Shown piece after piece: positions 1 through 7,694 of a DNA stretch of 38,915 bases. The translations under genes were made by a program, and so were the position numbers. Origin of the DNA: Alphaproteobacteria bacterium (GTDB lineage: Bacteria > Pseudomonadota > Alphaproteobacteria > JANQMY01); NCBI GenBank assembly GCA_028279895.1, contig JANQMY010000300.1, forward strand, positions 1 through 38,915. Direction: 5' to 3'. Each line of letters begins with the position of its first letter. The first letter of the stretch is position 1. The notes beneath the pieces are model-generated. The model did not search any database. It saw nothing but the letters and a program-made list of their open reading frames with translations, and had not been told where the DNA came from.

Positions 1-665
1 CGGCGTACCGCGACGGGCGCGTGCCGCTCAACGCGGCGGAAGGGTTTATCCGCCAGATCATCGGATGGCGCGAATATGTGCGCGGCATTTATTGGCACCA
101 TATGCCGGACTATCTCGATACGAATCATTTGGACGCTTCCCGCCCGCTTCCGGATTTCTACTGGACCGGCGACACCGACATGGCCTGCATGCGGGCTGCA
201 ATTCGCCAAACCCGCGACGACGCCTACGCCCACCACATTCAAAGGCTGATGGTTACCGGGAATTTCGCCATGTTGGCCGGAGTCGATCCGCAAGACGTGC
301 ACAAGTGGTACTTGGCGGTCTACGCAGACGCCTATGAATGGGTGGAAATGCCCAACACGATCGGCATGAGCCAGTTCGCCGATGGCGGCCTGTTGGGCTC
401 GAAGCCCTATGCGGCCAGCGGCAATTACATCAACAAAATGTCCGACTACTGCTCATCTTGCCGGTACAAGGTAAAACAAAAGACCGGACCGGACGCCTGC
501 CCATTCAACGCCCTGTATTGGTCTTTCCTGGCACGAAACGAAAAGAAACTCGCAAAGAACCCCCGCTTGGCCAACACATACCGTGTTTGGAGCCGCATGA
601 GCCCCGAGCAAAGACGCGCAACGTTGAAAAGCGCCGAAACAACGCTGAAATCGCTCGCAAAATGA
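1..665 (+). CDS. phrB: FeS-BCP type (6-4) photolyase / cryptochrome-related protein, C-terminal part (5' partial)
   Basis: The reading frame is open from base 3 and has no start in the window, so only about the last 220 residues are present (the family is roughly 500 residues). Four cysteines are visible, at codons starting at bases 186, 450, 459 and 498. Their spacing of 88, 3 and 13 residues matches, from memory, the four [4Fe-4S] ligands of Agrobacterium PhrB. The Trp/Tyr/His-rich segment around GWREYVRGIYW and the PNTIGMSQFADGG segment fit the FAD-binding helical domain of this family. Members repair UV (6-4) photoproducts with FAD, a lumazine antenna and the iron-sulfur cluster, in the cytoplasm. 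The gene ends 25 bases from the stop of the convergent DinB-fold gene. Family assignment is firm; repair versus photoreceptor function cannot be decided from this part. Confidence 0.93.
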   Translation, partial: AYRDGRVPLNAAEGFIRQIIGWREYVRGIYWHHMPDYLDTNHLDASRPLPDFYWTGDTDMACMRAAIRQTRDDAYAHHIQRLMVTGNFAMLAGVDPQDVHKWYLAVYADAYEWVEMPNTIGMSQFADGGLLGSKPYAASGNYINKMSDYCSSCRYKVKQKTGPDACPFNALYWSFLARNEKKLAKNPRLANTYRVWSRMSPEQRRATLKSAETTLKSLAK

Positions 666-690
666 TCATGCCCCTTAAGCACATTTGACG

Positions 691-1200
691 TCAGTATTGC
701 GAGTAGGGATTAAACGGCAAATCCGTACTACCGTAGTCGATACCCATTTTGTGCAGTTCGGCGGTCACCTGCGACCGGTGATGGGTCGCGTGATTGAACA
801 TCTGCATACAATAGAACCGGCGCGGCACGGTGCGCTCCCGTCCCAGCCGGTCGCTGGTAAAGGTAAGGGTCGCATCGAGCCAGTCTTCCGCATGGGTGTC
901 GATCAAGTCCAGCATATCTTGATCAAAGGCGACGCGTGCGGCACGGAGCTGCAAAAACTCCTCGTGGAGACGCTTGTTCGGATCGAACGCAAACGCCTCC
1001 GGCATGCCGCCCACCGTAAAGCCCTTCAGCACATGATCGACCATGAGAATGTGGTCAAGGGTACGGTGGAGCGAACCGAAGAACATGCCACGATCGGCTT
1101 TGCGGTCCTTGTCGCTTAATCCGTCACACAACTCGAACAGCGTTTCATTTTGCCACTTGTTGTAGAGCGCCATTTCCCGCGCCCATGCCTTCGCCGTCAT
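691..1200 (-). CDS. DinB-fold (YfiT/DinB-like) putative metal-dependent protein
   Basis: A protein of about 169 residues with the four-helix DinB/YfiT pattern. A first histidine lies in a segment reading LDHILMVDHVL and a C-terminal pair in MFNHATHHRSQ; together these are the usual three-His metal site of the superfamily. The C-terminal motif (ELHKMGIDYGSTDLP) is typical of proteobacterial DinB-family proteins, several of which are thiol transferases or S-transferases, but the substrate here is unknown. A GTG at 1209 would add three residues. I prefer the ATG at 1200 because AAGAGGTG lies six bases before it. The gene diverges from the ArsR gene and shares the roughly 110-bp intergenic region containing the ArsR operator, so it may be under the same repressor (inference). 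Confidence 0.85.
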   Translation of the reverse strand: MTAKAWAREMALYNKWQNETLFELCDGLSDKDRKADRGMFFGSLHRTLDHILMVDHVLKGFTVGGMPEAFAFDPNKRLHEEFLQLRAARVAFDQDMLDLIDTHAEDWLDATLTFTSDRLGRERTVPRRFYCMQMFNHATHHRSQVTAELHKMGIDYGSTDLPFNPYSQY

Positions 1201-1301
1201 TTGCCGCACCTCTTGTTCGGGGTGTTAAAGAATACCACACCCGAAAATTAGTTAGGCAAGCACCAAAGTTTTTCTTGCGTTCGCTTCTGTCACCGATTAA
1301 G

Positions 1302-1317
1302 TTAGGTATATGCCTAA
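1302..1317. promoter_or_regulatory. Near-perfect 16-bp palindrome overlapping the ArsR start codon, candidate operator
   Basis: TTAGGTATATGCCTAA is palindromic except for one central base pair (14 of 16 positions symmetric), and its ATG is the ArsR start codon (1310-1312). A second half-site, TTAGGCA, lies 50 bases upstream at 1252-1258, between the divergent DinB and ArsR genes. ArsR-family dimers bind such dyads and autorepress, so this is a plausible autoregulatory operator that would block initiation directly. No protein-binding data are implied. Confidence 0.6.
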
Positions 1318-1666
1318 TCAAATCGAAACCCTGGATCATGTTTTTCACGCGCTGGCGGACCCGACCCGCCGCGCCGTCTTACAACAGCTTAGCCGCGGCG
1401 ACGCGTCGATCAGCGAACTCGCAAAACCGCACAAAATGGCGTTGCCCTCGTTCCTGCAACACATCCAGGTGCTGGAAGAAAGTGGCTTGGTGCGTTCCAA
1501 AAAAGTAGGCCGGGTGCGCACCTGCAAGATGGAACCCAAGGCCTTGTCCAAAGCGGAAGCGTGGATTCATCGGCAGCAGGCGATCTGGGAAGGACGTTTG
1601 GACCGCATGGAAGCCTATTTGGACGACTTGCAAGGAAAGGAGCGCCGCCGTGCCAAAACAAAATGA
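1310..1666 (+). CDS. ArsR-family winged-helix transcriptional repressor
   Basis: A 118-residue ArsR/SmtB-type repressor. Residues 9-30 show the family signature (FHALADPTRRAVLQQL), followed by the recognition helix region (ISELAKPHKMALPSFLQHIQVLEESGLV) and the wing (KKVGRVRTCKMEP). No cysteine pair of the metal-sensing type is visible, so this looks like the non-metal subclass usually paired with AHSA1/SRPBCC genes. Its stop overlaps the next gene by 17 bases, indicating translational coupling. The start ATG lies inside the 1302-1317 palindrome, so it is probably autoregulated. The effector is unknown. Confidence 0.9.
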   Translation: MPNQIETLDHVFHALADPTRRAVLQQLSRGDASISELAKPHKMALPSFLQHIQVLEESGLVRSKKVGRVRTCKMEPKALSKAEAWIHRQQAIWEGRLDRMEAYLDDLQGKERRRAKTK

Positions 1667-2126
1667 CCGCTCTGTACACCACGAGGTCTTCACGCTGGAG
1701 CGCCGGTTGAAACACGCGCCTGAGCTGGTCTTCTCGGTTTGGGCCGACCCTGCCGCAAAACGCCGATGGTTCGTCGACTCCGACGATCCAGGTTGGAAAA
1801 CACAAAAATTCGAGATGGACTTCCGCGAAGGTGGCACAGAGACCGGAGAGTTCCGAAGTCCATCGGACCAGGTTTACAGGAACGATACCATCTATCTCGA
1901 TATTGTGCCGAACGAGCGCATCATTTCCGCTTACACCATGTCGATGGACGGCCGGCACATATCCGCCTCGCTATCGACGGTTCTCTTCGTTCCTTCCGGA
2001 GACGGAACACTTCTTACCTATACGGAACAAGGCGCTTATCTGGATGGCTTGGACAAAGCCGCCTCACGGGAAAGCGGCTGGGCTTTTCTGTTGGATCAGA
2101 TGACCGCCCAAATGGCGGCGATGTAG
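1650..2126 (+). CDS. SRPBCC / AHSA1-like domain protein
   Basis: A 158-residue protein starting at GTG 1650, preceded by AAGGAG, and overlapping the end of the ArsR gene. The AHSA1/START-like fold is recognisable from an N-terminal strand ending in APELVFSVWADPAAKRRWF, a central acidic turn (DFREGGTETGEF), and the long C-terminal helix (ESGWAFLLDQMTAQM). Such proteins have a deep hydrophobic ligand cavity. In bacteria the ArsR-SRPBCC pair is a very common two-gene unit whose ligand is mostly unknown, and the ArsR partner presumably controls it. No catalytic residues can be assigned. Confidence 0.88.
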   Translation: MPKQNDRSVHHEVFTLERRLKHAPELVFSVWADPAAKRRWFVDSDDPGWKTQKFEMDFREGGTETGEFRSPSDQVYRNDTIYLDIVPNERIISAYTMSMDGRHISASLSTVLFVPSGDGTLLTYTEQGAYLDGLDKAASRESGWAFLLDQMTAQMAAM

Positions 2127-2316
2127 AGTATGAAACGCCCCCAATGAGCAACTGGGTGACCGGCATTCATGTCGCGTTCGCGCAAGAGAGCCATGCCCGG
2201 AAGAACGAGGGGAGCACACCGTCCCAAAATGGCACAGCAGAGGTTGCGCCAGGTCAACGCAAGAGTCATATCTTTCTCGTAAACGTTGTGGATTGGCAAT
2301 GTGAAGGGGAGCGCAT

Positions 2317-2742
2317 ATGCGACCGATCGTTTGGGGCGCTTTGGCCATCGTGGCGGCCATTGTGGGGTTTTACGGCGTTGTGATAGGGGCCTCAGAGTCC
2401 GGCGAAGTGGTTGTGATTACCACCTATGATGCCGGCAACACGCCCCATGAAACCCGGCTATGGGTCGTCGATCACGACGGCGCGGAGTGGCTGCGCACCG
2501 GCCATGACAAAAAGGGCTGGTATCTGCGGATCGGCCAAAACCCCCGGGTCGAATATTCGCGTAACGGCAAAACCTCTACGCGGCGCGCGGTGCCCGTGAC
2601 CGACCCGGACGTTATCGAGGTCATCAACAAAAAATACGCCGAGAAGTACGGATCAGCCGACTGGATCGTCGCCCTGTCAGGGGACGCCGCGGCGCGGATT
2701 CCCGTGCGCCTTGACCTGTTAGATACATCACCCGCCACTTAA
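2317..2742 (+). CDS. Membrane-anchored small split-barrel protein (DUF2255 / deazaflavin-dependent reductase-like)
   Basis: A protein of 141 residues with one N-terminal hydrophobic segment (residues 4-24) that is a likely anchor or signal. The body reads like a flavin-type split barrel, with strand ETRLWVVDHDGAEWLRTGHDKKGWYL, then NPRVEYSRNGKTSTRRAVPV, and a helix INKKYAEKYGSADW. The same order is seen in DUF2255 proteins and F420/FMN-binding split-barrel proteins. I cannot identify a cofactor site, and the assignment is by overall pattern only. It is preceded by AAGGGGAG just before the ATG. The 190 bases upstream (2127-2316) hold nothing I recognise. Confidence 0.6.
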   Translation: MRPIVWGALAIVAAIVGFYGVVIGASESGEVVVITTYDAGNTPHETRLWVVDHDGAEWLRTGHDKKGWYLRIGQNPRVEYSRNGKTSTRRAVPVTDPDVIEVINKKYAEKYGSADWIVALSGDAAARIPVRLDLLDTSPAT

Positions 2743-2906
2743 CAGTCAGCTCTGGCCGGCTGACGATCATCTCGGCTGACGACACTCAATTGACACACGG
2801 TTCGGCGCAAGCCGTCCTATCCCTCTGAAACCATTAAGAAAAATCCACCCTTATTCTAGCCTATGGCGCGCTGTGTTAGGCAGAGAGGAAATATGGAGGG
2901 CTCATC

Positions 2907-3314
2907 ATGGCAAAGTCAGCACGGGAAAAACTGGCTCAGAAGAAGGAACCAAAAACCGTCGTTCTCGGGGGCGATTTTTCCGGCATTAAGGCCGGTCAAA
3001 AGATGTTCGTGGCCACCCCACAAATTGTCGCCGACTACATCCGAAAGATTCCCTACGGCCAAACGCGCACAATCGAGCGTATGCGGAAAGACATCGCAAA
3101 ACGGCGCAAATGCGACGCATCCTGCCCGGTATCGACCGCGATTTTCGTTCGAATCGCCGCCGAAGCCGCGATCGAAGACATGAATGAGGGAACCGCCCCA
3201 TCCGACGTCATTCCCTTCTGGCGCTTGGTTTCCAGCAAGGATAAGGTAGCGAAGAAACTCGCCATCGACAGCGCGTGGATCGACCAACAACGCGCTCAGG
3301 AGAGCGGAGCCTAA
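2907..3314 (+). CDS. MGMT/Atl1-like winged-helix protein lacking the acceptor cysteine
   Basis: A 135-residue protein whose central part resembles the DNA-binding domain of O6-alkylguanine-DNA alkyltransferases: IRKIPYGQTRTIERMRKDIAKR corresponds to the 'IPxGxVxTYGxIA' helix, and VIPFWRLVSS corresponds to the active-site 'PCHRV' segment. In this protein the cysteine position is Phe-Trp, so alkyl transfer by that residue is not possible, as in alkyltransferase-like proteins that only flip and flag damaged bases. Two cysteines (KCDASCPVS) lie elsewhere. The ATG is preceded by GGAGGG at a good distance. It is followed after one base by the next GTG, suggesting co-transcription. DNA-lesion recognition is an inference from remote similarity. 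Confidence 0.62.
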   Translation: MAKSAREKLAQKKEPKTVVLGGDFSGIKAGQKMFVATPQIVADYIRKIPYGQTRTIERMRKDIAKRRKCDASCPVSTAIFVRIAAEAAIEDMNEGTAPSDVIPFWRLVSSKDKVAKKLAIDSAWIDQQRAQESGA

Positions 3315-3315
3315 C

Positions 3316-3837
3316 GTGCAACGCATGCCTTTCTTTGCCGGACTGGCCGCCGGTGTTCTTGTCGGCGCAGTACTCAGCGTGTGGTTGGTCCTGCCGGATC
3401 AACGCGCCGCCAAAAGCGGCTTTGTGTTCGATGCCAGCGTGGAAGAGGTTTGGGACGTGTTCACCGATCCGGCCTCGCAAGCCAGTTGGCGGGCCGATGT
3501 GGTGCGGGTAGAGATGGTGCGCGATAATGGCTGGCGTCAGTGGATCGAGTATCCGCAGCGCGGCCCCGCCATTCAATTCACCGAAACCCGGGTCGAGCGG
3601 CTGAAGACCTATGCGCTGGACATGACGGCTGAGAATGCGTTCACCGGCAAATATCAGGCGGTTTTCGAAGCGCGCGACGACAACACCACCTTGGGCGTGT
3701 TTACGGAAACGGTCACCCTGCAGGGCTTCATGCCCAAGCTGATGTCGTATCTGTTCGTCAACCAGCGGGAGTTCACGCGCACCTATTGCCTGAACGCCCA
3801 AGCCGAGATCGAACGGCGCCGCGACGCAGCCCCGTAG
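3316..3837 (+). CDS. Membrane-anchored SRPBCC family protein
   Basis: A 173-residue protein from GTG 3316, one base after the preceding stop. Residues 7-26 form a single hydrophobic segment (FAGLAAGVLVGAVLSVWLVL) followed by a polyketide cyclase/dehydrase-like SRPBCC domain: FDASVEEVWDVFTDPASQASW is the classic first helix, and the C-terminal helix is QREFTRTYCLNAQAEIERR. The domain is probably periplasmic, held at the membrane. The ligand is unknown. An in-frame ATG at 3325 is a possible alternative start and would keep the membrane segment. Confidence 0.82.
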   Translation: MQRMPFFAGLAAGVLVGAVLSVWLVLPDQRAAKSGFVFDASVEEVWDVFTDPASQASWRADVVRVEMVRDNGWRQWIEYPQRGPAIQFTETRVERLKTYALDMTAENAFTGKYQAVFEARDDNTTLGVFTETVTLQGFMPKLMSYLFVNQREFTRTYCLNAQAEIERRRDAAP

Positions 3838-3863
3838 GTCCCCCCGCCCCATACTCCCGTTCA

Positions 3864-3892
3864 TTGCGATCGTAACCGTGTCTGGATATATG
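3864..3892 (+). promoter_or_regulatory. Candidate sigma-70-type promoter for the P450 gene
   Basis: TTGCGA at 3864-3869 and TATATG at 3887-3892 are separated by 17 bases, in the short gap just before the P450 start at 3918. This would give a very short leader. It is judged by eye only. Confidence 0.35.
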
Positions 3893-3917
3893 TCGGAGGC
3901 GAACGGAGACGATCACT

Positions 3918-5117
3918 ATGAGAATTGACCTTGTCAGCCCGGATAGCTTTGCCGCGGGCCATCCCCACGATCAATATGACTGGCTGCGCGAAAACGCACC
4001 CGTCTATTGGCACGAAGAAGCCGACGGCACCGGGTTTTGGGTCCTCAGTCGGTATGCGGATGTTTACGAAACGGGCCGCAACCATCAGGTCTTCTCGTCG
4101 GAACCCACCGTCATGATGCAAGACCCGCCCCCGGGCTCCGAGCAGATGATGGGCGAGTACCAAATGATGCTGAACATGGATCCGCCCAAGCATACGGCCT
4201 TCCGTACCCTGATCCGGGGCGAGTTCGCGCGCGAGCCGGCCGGGCGCATGCAAACCCGCATTGCTCAGCTCGCCGCTCAGATCGTCGACGCCGTGATCGA
4301 CCACGGGGCGTGCGACTTCGTCTCCGATGTGGCGGGAGAAATGCCGTCTTTCGTTATCGCCGAAATGATGGGCCTGCCCCTGGACGACGGGCGCGAGCTC
4401 TACAAGCTGACGGAAGTGCTACACACGTCCCCGGAAGCGCGCCGGGAAGGGGAAGCCGAGGCCGCCTTGGGTCAAATGTTCGGCTATGCCGCAAAGGTCA
4501 TCGAACAGAAACGGGCGCATCCCGATGACGACTTGGCGTCCAAGCTGCTTGCGGCCGAGGTCGACGGCCGCAAACTCACGGACCCTGAGTTTCAGCTTTT
4601 CTTTTTGCTGCTGGTAGATGCCGGCGGCGACACCACGCGCAATCTGCTGGCAAGCGGCATGTTGGCGTTGATGGACCACCCGGAACAACTGGCCTGGCTG
4701 ATGGAGGATCTGGATCACCGGTTGCCCGCCGCCCGTGAAGAATTACTGCGCTGGTGCAGCCCGGTAACCTATATGCGCCGCACCGCCAAATCAGACTTTA
4801 AGATCGGCGACAAAGCCATCAAGGCAGGTGACAAGGTGATCATGTATTACGGATCGGCCAATCGAGACGAGGCCCAGTTTCCGCAGGCTGACCGGCTGAA
4901 CCTCGCCCGCACACCGAACGATCACCTCGCCTTTGGCGGCGGCGCCCATGTATGCCTAGGCCAGCATATTGCCCGTGTGGAGATCGATGCTATGTTGCGG
5001 GAAGTGCTCACGCGCATGGATAAAATTCAGTGTACGGAACCGCCCGCATGGCTGGAATCCAATTTCATCTCCGGACCGAAAACCATGCCGGTTTCGTTTG
5101 CGCCTAGAATCACTTAG
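3918..5117 (+). CDS. Cytochrome P450
   Basis: A soluble bacterial class I P450 of 399 residues. All diagnostic motifs are present: the I-helix oxygen-activation site AGGDTT (235-240), the K-helix ExxR (E275 to R278), and the heme-binding loop FGGGAHVCLG (339-348) with C346 as thiolate ligand. An N-terminal 'MDPPKHTAFRTLIRGEF' segment is typical of actinobacterial and proteobacterial CYP families such as the CYP124/125/142 group, which hydroxylate sterol or isoprenoid side chains, but I cannot fix the family. It needs a ferredoxin and reductase, and neither is encoded in the window. The stop is shared with the convergent hydrolase (TTAG at 5114-5117). Confidence 0.95.
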   Translation: MRIDLVSPDSFAAGHPHDQYDWLRENAPVYWHEEADGTGFWVLSRYADVYETGRNHQVFSSEPTVMMQDPPPGSEQMMGEYQMMLNMDPPKHTAFRTLIRGEFAREPAGRMQTRIAQLAAQIVDAVIDHGACDFVSDVAGEMPSFVIAEMMGLPLDDGRELYKLTEVLHTSPEARREGEAEAALGQMFGYAAKVIEQKRAHPDDDLASKLLAAEVDGRKLTDPEFQLFFLLLVDAGGDTTRNLLASGMLALMDHPEQLAWLMEDLDHRLPAAREELLRWCSPVTYMRRTAKSDFKIGDKAIKAGDKVIMYYGSANRDEAQFPQADRLNLARTPNDHLAFGGGAHVCLGQHIARVEIDAMLREVLTRMDKIQCTEPPAWLESNFISGPKTMPVSFAPRIT

Positions 5118-6028
5118 TTTGGGCCGCGATTATACGGCGTCATGCCGTGATCGATCAGGGCCTGTTCCCCGTGAGACACCACCACATGGGTGTTCGGATC
5201 GTCATCCAGCGCCTTGAGCCAATGGCGCAATTCTTCCATCCGGGCGCCGTATTCGGGCACCACCAAGGCGCTGTAGGCCGCCGGCTTCGGAATGTCGTTT
5301 TGAATGTCATAGGCGGTCCAGGCGATATCGCCGGCCATAACCCAGTAGGTACCGCCGACTTTGGCCACATAGACCGTGCTGCCCGGTGTATGCCCACCCG
5401 CGGAAATCGCGATGAGGCCGGGATAGTCCGCCAGCGGATAAATAGACGCGGTGGGCAGCACTGTCTTGTCGGCGCACGCCGCTTCGTCCAAATGGGCCTG
5501 TCCTGGCACTGTCACATAGTTGCCGCGGCTGGCCTGCATCTCGGTCTGGAAAACCGCAATGCGCTGGGACGCGGCCGTGCAGATTTCCGCGATACCGCCG
5601 GTGTGATCCACATGTAGATGGCTCACCGCGATGGCCGCTACCCGTTCAATGTCGCCGCCCATTTGTTCCGCGACCGATCCATAGATCTCGATGGGCGCCG
5701 ATCCGAGCAGTCGTTCCATGGTCCGGCCGAAGGCCGCAGCACCTTCGCGGTCCATCCCTACTTCGACAAGGAAGATCCGGCCATCGGCCCATTCGAGCAC
5801 ATAGGCGGGGTGGATCACCCGACGCCCGGCGGCGCCCTGGCTGGCCGTATTCACATAGCGGATCTGAACCGGCCCGTCCGCCCCCTCCAGGGCCGCGTCA
5901 ATAGCCTGCCGGTCCGGCAGGGCAGGCGCGACGGAGCGGATTTCCCAATGCGCCTCCAGCAAAAAGACGAGCCCAACGCCGATGATTGCGAGCAACGCAA
6001 CCCCGATTGTCCAGAAAATGCGGCGCAT
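5114..6028 (-). CDS. Membrane-anchored metallo-beta-lactamase-fold hydrolase
   Basis: A protein of 304 residues starting at ATG 6028, which is preceded by GGGGAGGGG; an upstream ATG at 6076 lacks such a site. A hydrophobic N-terminal helix (MRRIFWTIGVALLAIIGVGLV) anchors or exports the protein. The MBL zinc motif HxHxDH appears as SHLHVDHTGG, the third ligand region as GGHTPGSTVY, the bridging Asp in MAGDIAW, and a final His in VVSHGEQ. This is the lactonase/glyoxalase-II-like subgroup, and its periplasmic substrate is unknown. It converges on the P450 gene with a four-base overlap. Confidence 0.9.
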   Translation of the reverse strand: MRRIFWTIGVALLAIIGVGLVFLLEAHWEIRSVAPALPDRQAIDAALEGADGPVQIRYVNTASQGAAGRRVIHPAYVLEWADGRIFLVEVGMDREGAAAFGRTMERLLGSAPIEIYGSVAEQMGGDIERVAAIAVSHLHVDHTGGIAEICTAASQRIAVFQTEMQASRGNYVTVPGQAHLDEAACADKTVLPTASIYPLADYPGLIAISAGGHTPGSTVYVAKVGGTYWVMAGDIAWTAYDIQNDIPKPAAYSALVVPEYGARMEELRHWLKALDDDPNTHVVVSHGEQALIDHGMTPYNRGPN

Positions 6029-6180
6029 CTGTCCCCTCCCCACCGTCTGTGGCGCCAGCTTACGGGAAACCCGCACCGCTTACCAAGGATCACATTGTTT
6101 TCTTATCGAGAACTATCTGTTGTCTTCTGCGCGTATTATTTCTCATGAAATTACTCCTATCTCCTGGTCATGAACATAAC

Positions 6181-6196
6181 CGGACAGCGATGTCCG
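6181..6196. promoter_or_regulatory. Perfect inverted repeat upstream of the SnoaL-like gene
   Basis: CGGACA-GCGA-TGTCCG is a perfect 6-4-6 palindrome 27 bases before the ATG at 6224, in the region shared with the divergent hydrolase gene. It has the size of a repressor operator. A degraded TetR gene lies just downstream, so it could be that repressor's former site. Both ideas are inference. Confidence 0.4.
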
Positions 6197-6223
6197 CCCC
6201 TTCAAACCGCTGGAGATACTAAA

Positions 6224-6580
6224 ATGACCACTCAAGACATTGCCGCCCTGGACGCCGAACTGAATGCCATGATCGCCCGGGGCGATGCGCTGGACGCGTT
6301 CGAAAAATTCTACGCCGACACCGTCGTCATGCAGGAAAACGAACAAACCCCAACCGTCGGCAAGGATGCCAATCGCGATCGGGAAAAAGCCTTCTTCGCC
6401 AGCGTCACCGAACTGCGGAAGATCGATGTGGTCGCCACCGCGGTCAGCGGGAACACGTCGTTTTCGCAATGGTTCATGGATTACACCCACAAGGACAATG
6501 GCGATCTGCGTTACCACCAAGTCGCGGTACGCACCTGGGCCGACGGCAAGGTGATCAAAGAAGTCTTCTATTACGGGTAA
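6224..6580 (+). CDS. SnoaL-like / NTF2-fold protein
   Basis: A 118-residue protein with the NTF2-like cone fold pattern: an N-terminal helix (LDAELNAMIARGDALDAFEKFYAD), a loop (VVMQENEQTPTVGKDANRDREKAFF), then a beta sheet ending in RYHQVAVRTWADGKVIKEVFYYG. Polyketide cyclases, ketosteroid isomerases and many uncharacterised proteins share this fold. No catalytic dyad can be assigned. TGGAGA lies shortly before the ATG at 6224, which I prefer over an in-frame upstream ATG at 6170. It ends in a strong terminator. Confidence 0.82.
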   Translation: MTTQDIAALDAELNAMIARGDALDAFEKFYADTVVMQENEQTPTVGKDANRDREKAFFASVTELRKIDVVATAVSGNTSFSQWFMDYTHKDNGDLRYHQVAVRTWADGKVIKEVFYYG

Positions 6581-6615
6581 GCCGCCAACTTTTCTTCCCC
6601 TCTCTCCTCTGAACT

Positions 6616-6646
6616 GGCCGCGCCCGAAACAGGCGCGGCCTTTTTT
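6616..6646 (+). terminator. Rho-independent terminator of the SnoaL-like gene
   Basis: GGCCGCGCC (6616-6624) pairs perfectly with GGCGCGGCC (6632-6640) across a 7-base loop, and six T residues follow (6641-6646). It lies 36 bases after the SnoaL stop. Confidence 0.93.
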
Positions 6647-6925
6647 ATGCGCGGGCCAATATGGCCTGCCGTGCTCGGCATCGGCCGTTGGCGCGAATTG
6701 CAAGAGCCCCTTTACGTCTTTTTTCTTATGCACGCGTTGGAGCATTTGGTCGATGAGAAGTTCATTTCGCCGCGCCCCCTGGAACCGATCGCACAGTTAA
6801 TCTGTGGTGCGCTGATGCAAGCGGGCATGGGGATCGCCCAATCCGACGATCCCGACGCCGCACTCGAATCTTATGACGCCGCCCTACAACAACTTTATCG
6901 CGGGCTGTTGCGCGACGGCTCCTGA
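6647..6925 (+). pseudogene. C-terminal remnant of a TetR-family repressor
   Basis: The frame encodes about 92 residues that match only the ligand-binding, C-terminal half of TetR repressors: PAVLGIGRWRELQEPLY, then EKFISPRPLEPIAQLICGALMQAGMGIAQSDDP and a last helix ending in LYRGLLRDG. The family is about 190-210 residues with an N-terminal helix-turn-helix, and no such domain is present. The region just upstream is the terminator and the SnoaL gene, so the DNA-binding half has been deleted. The only ATG (6647) sits directly against the terminator T-run and has no ribosome binding site. I therefore call it a pseudogene fragment. It ends six bases before the convergent sodB stop. Confidence 0.72.
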
Positions 6926-6931
6926 CCGGCT

Positions 6932-7525
6932 TTAGGCCGTCAGGTTCTGCTCCGCGAACTCCCAATTCGCCAGATGGTCGAGATAAGCGTCGATAAAGAC
7001 CGGCCGCTTGTTCTGATAATCCAGATAGTAGGCATGTTCCCACACGTCGATCGTCAACAGCGCTTTCTTGCCATGAGCAAGCGGCGTGTCGGCATTGGCC
7101 GTTTTGACCACATCCAGCTTGCCGCCGTCATCGATCAGCCAGGCCCAGCCGCTGCCGAATTGGGTGATGGCCGCTTGTGAAAACGCTTCCCGAAAAGATT
7201 CGTAAGAGCCGAAATCCGCGTCAATACGTTTGCCGATCTCGCTGCTGGGGGCACCGCCACCGGATGGCGACAGAGAATTCCAGAAGAAAGTGTGGTTCCA
7301 CACCTGAGCGGCATTGTTAAACAGCCCGGCGCGATGATCGTCGCCGGCCACATCGGCGACAATATCTTCGATCGACTTCCCTTCCAGGGCCGTGTCCCGG
7401 ATCATGTTATTCACATTGTTCACATAAGCCGCATGGTGTTTTTCGTAGTGGAAATCGAATGTCCGTTCGGACATATGCGGGTCCAGGGCATTTTTGGCGT
7501 AGGGCAAGGCGGGTAAGTCGATCAT
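6932..7525 (-). CDS. sodB: Superoxide dismutase [Fe]
   Basis: A 197-residue Fe/Mn-family superoxide dismutase. The four metal ligands are visible: H26 (FHYEKHH), H78 (VWNHTFFW), D160 and H164 (DVWEHAYY). Q74 within NNAAQVWNH is the glutamine position characteristic of the iron form, in which it comes from the N-terminal domain (the Mn form carries it in the C-terminal half). Length and N-terminus (LPALPYAKNALDPHMS) match cytoplasmic SodB. AAGGA lies before the ATG. It converts superoxide to oxygen and hydrogen peroxide in the cytoplasm. It appears to be a single-gene unit. Confidence 0.97.
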   Translation of the reverse strand: MIDLPALPYAKNALDPHMSERTFDFHYEKHHAAYVNNVNNMIRDTALEGKSIEDIVADVAGDDHRAGLFNNAAQVWNHTFFWNSLSPSGGGAPSSEIGKRIDADFGSYESFREAFSQAAITQFGSGWAWLIDDGGKLDVVKTANADTPLAHGKKALLTIDVWEHAYYLDYQNKRPVFIDAYLDHLANWEFAEQNLTA

Positions 7526-7694
7526 CGATCAATCCTTCGTACTGTGAGGTCGTAATGGCTGGGCACAGCAGCACGAATGACCCAACGCCGGGAGACGAGG
7601 GGACTCGATACAGCACTGACCCAAAAACGCCGCTGTGGTAGCGCCGCTTCGTTAAACAAATAAGGCAAAGCGCCGAAAATTGAAGTGTGTTTGG

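Noticed and set aside
6921..6944. Palindrome at the end of sodB as a terminator
   Set aside because: It lies within the sodB coding end and the TetR remnant and lacks a T-run.
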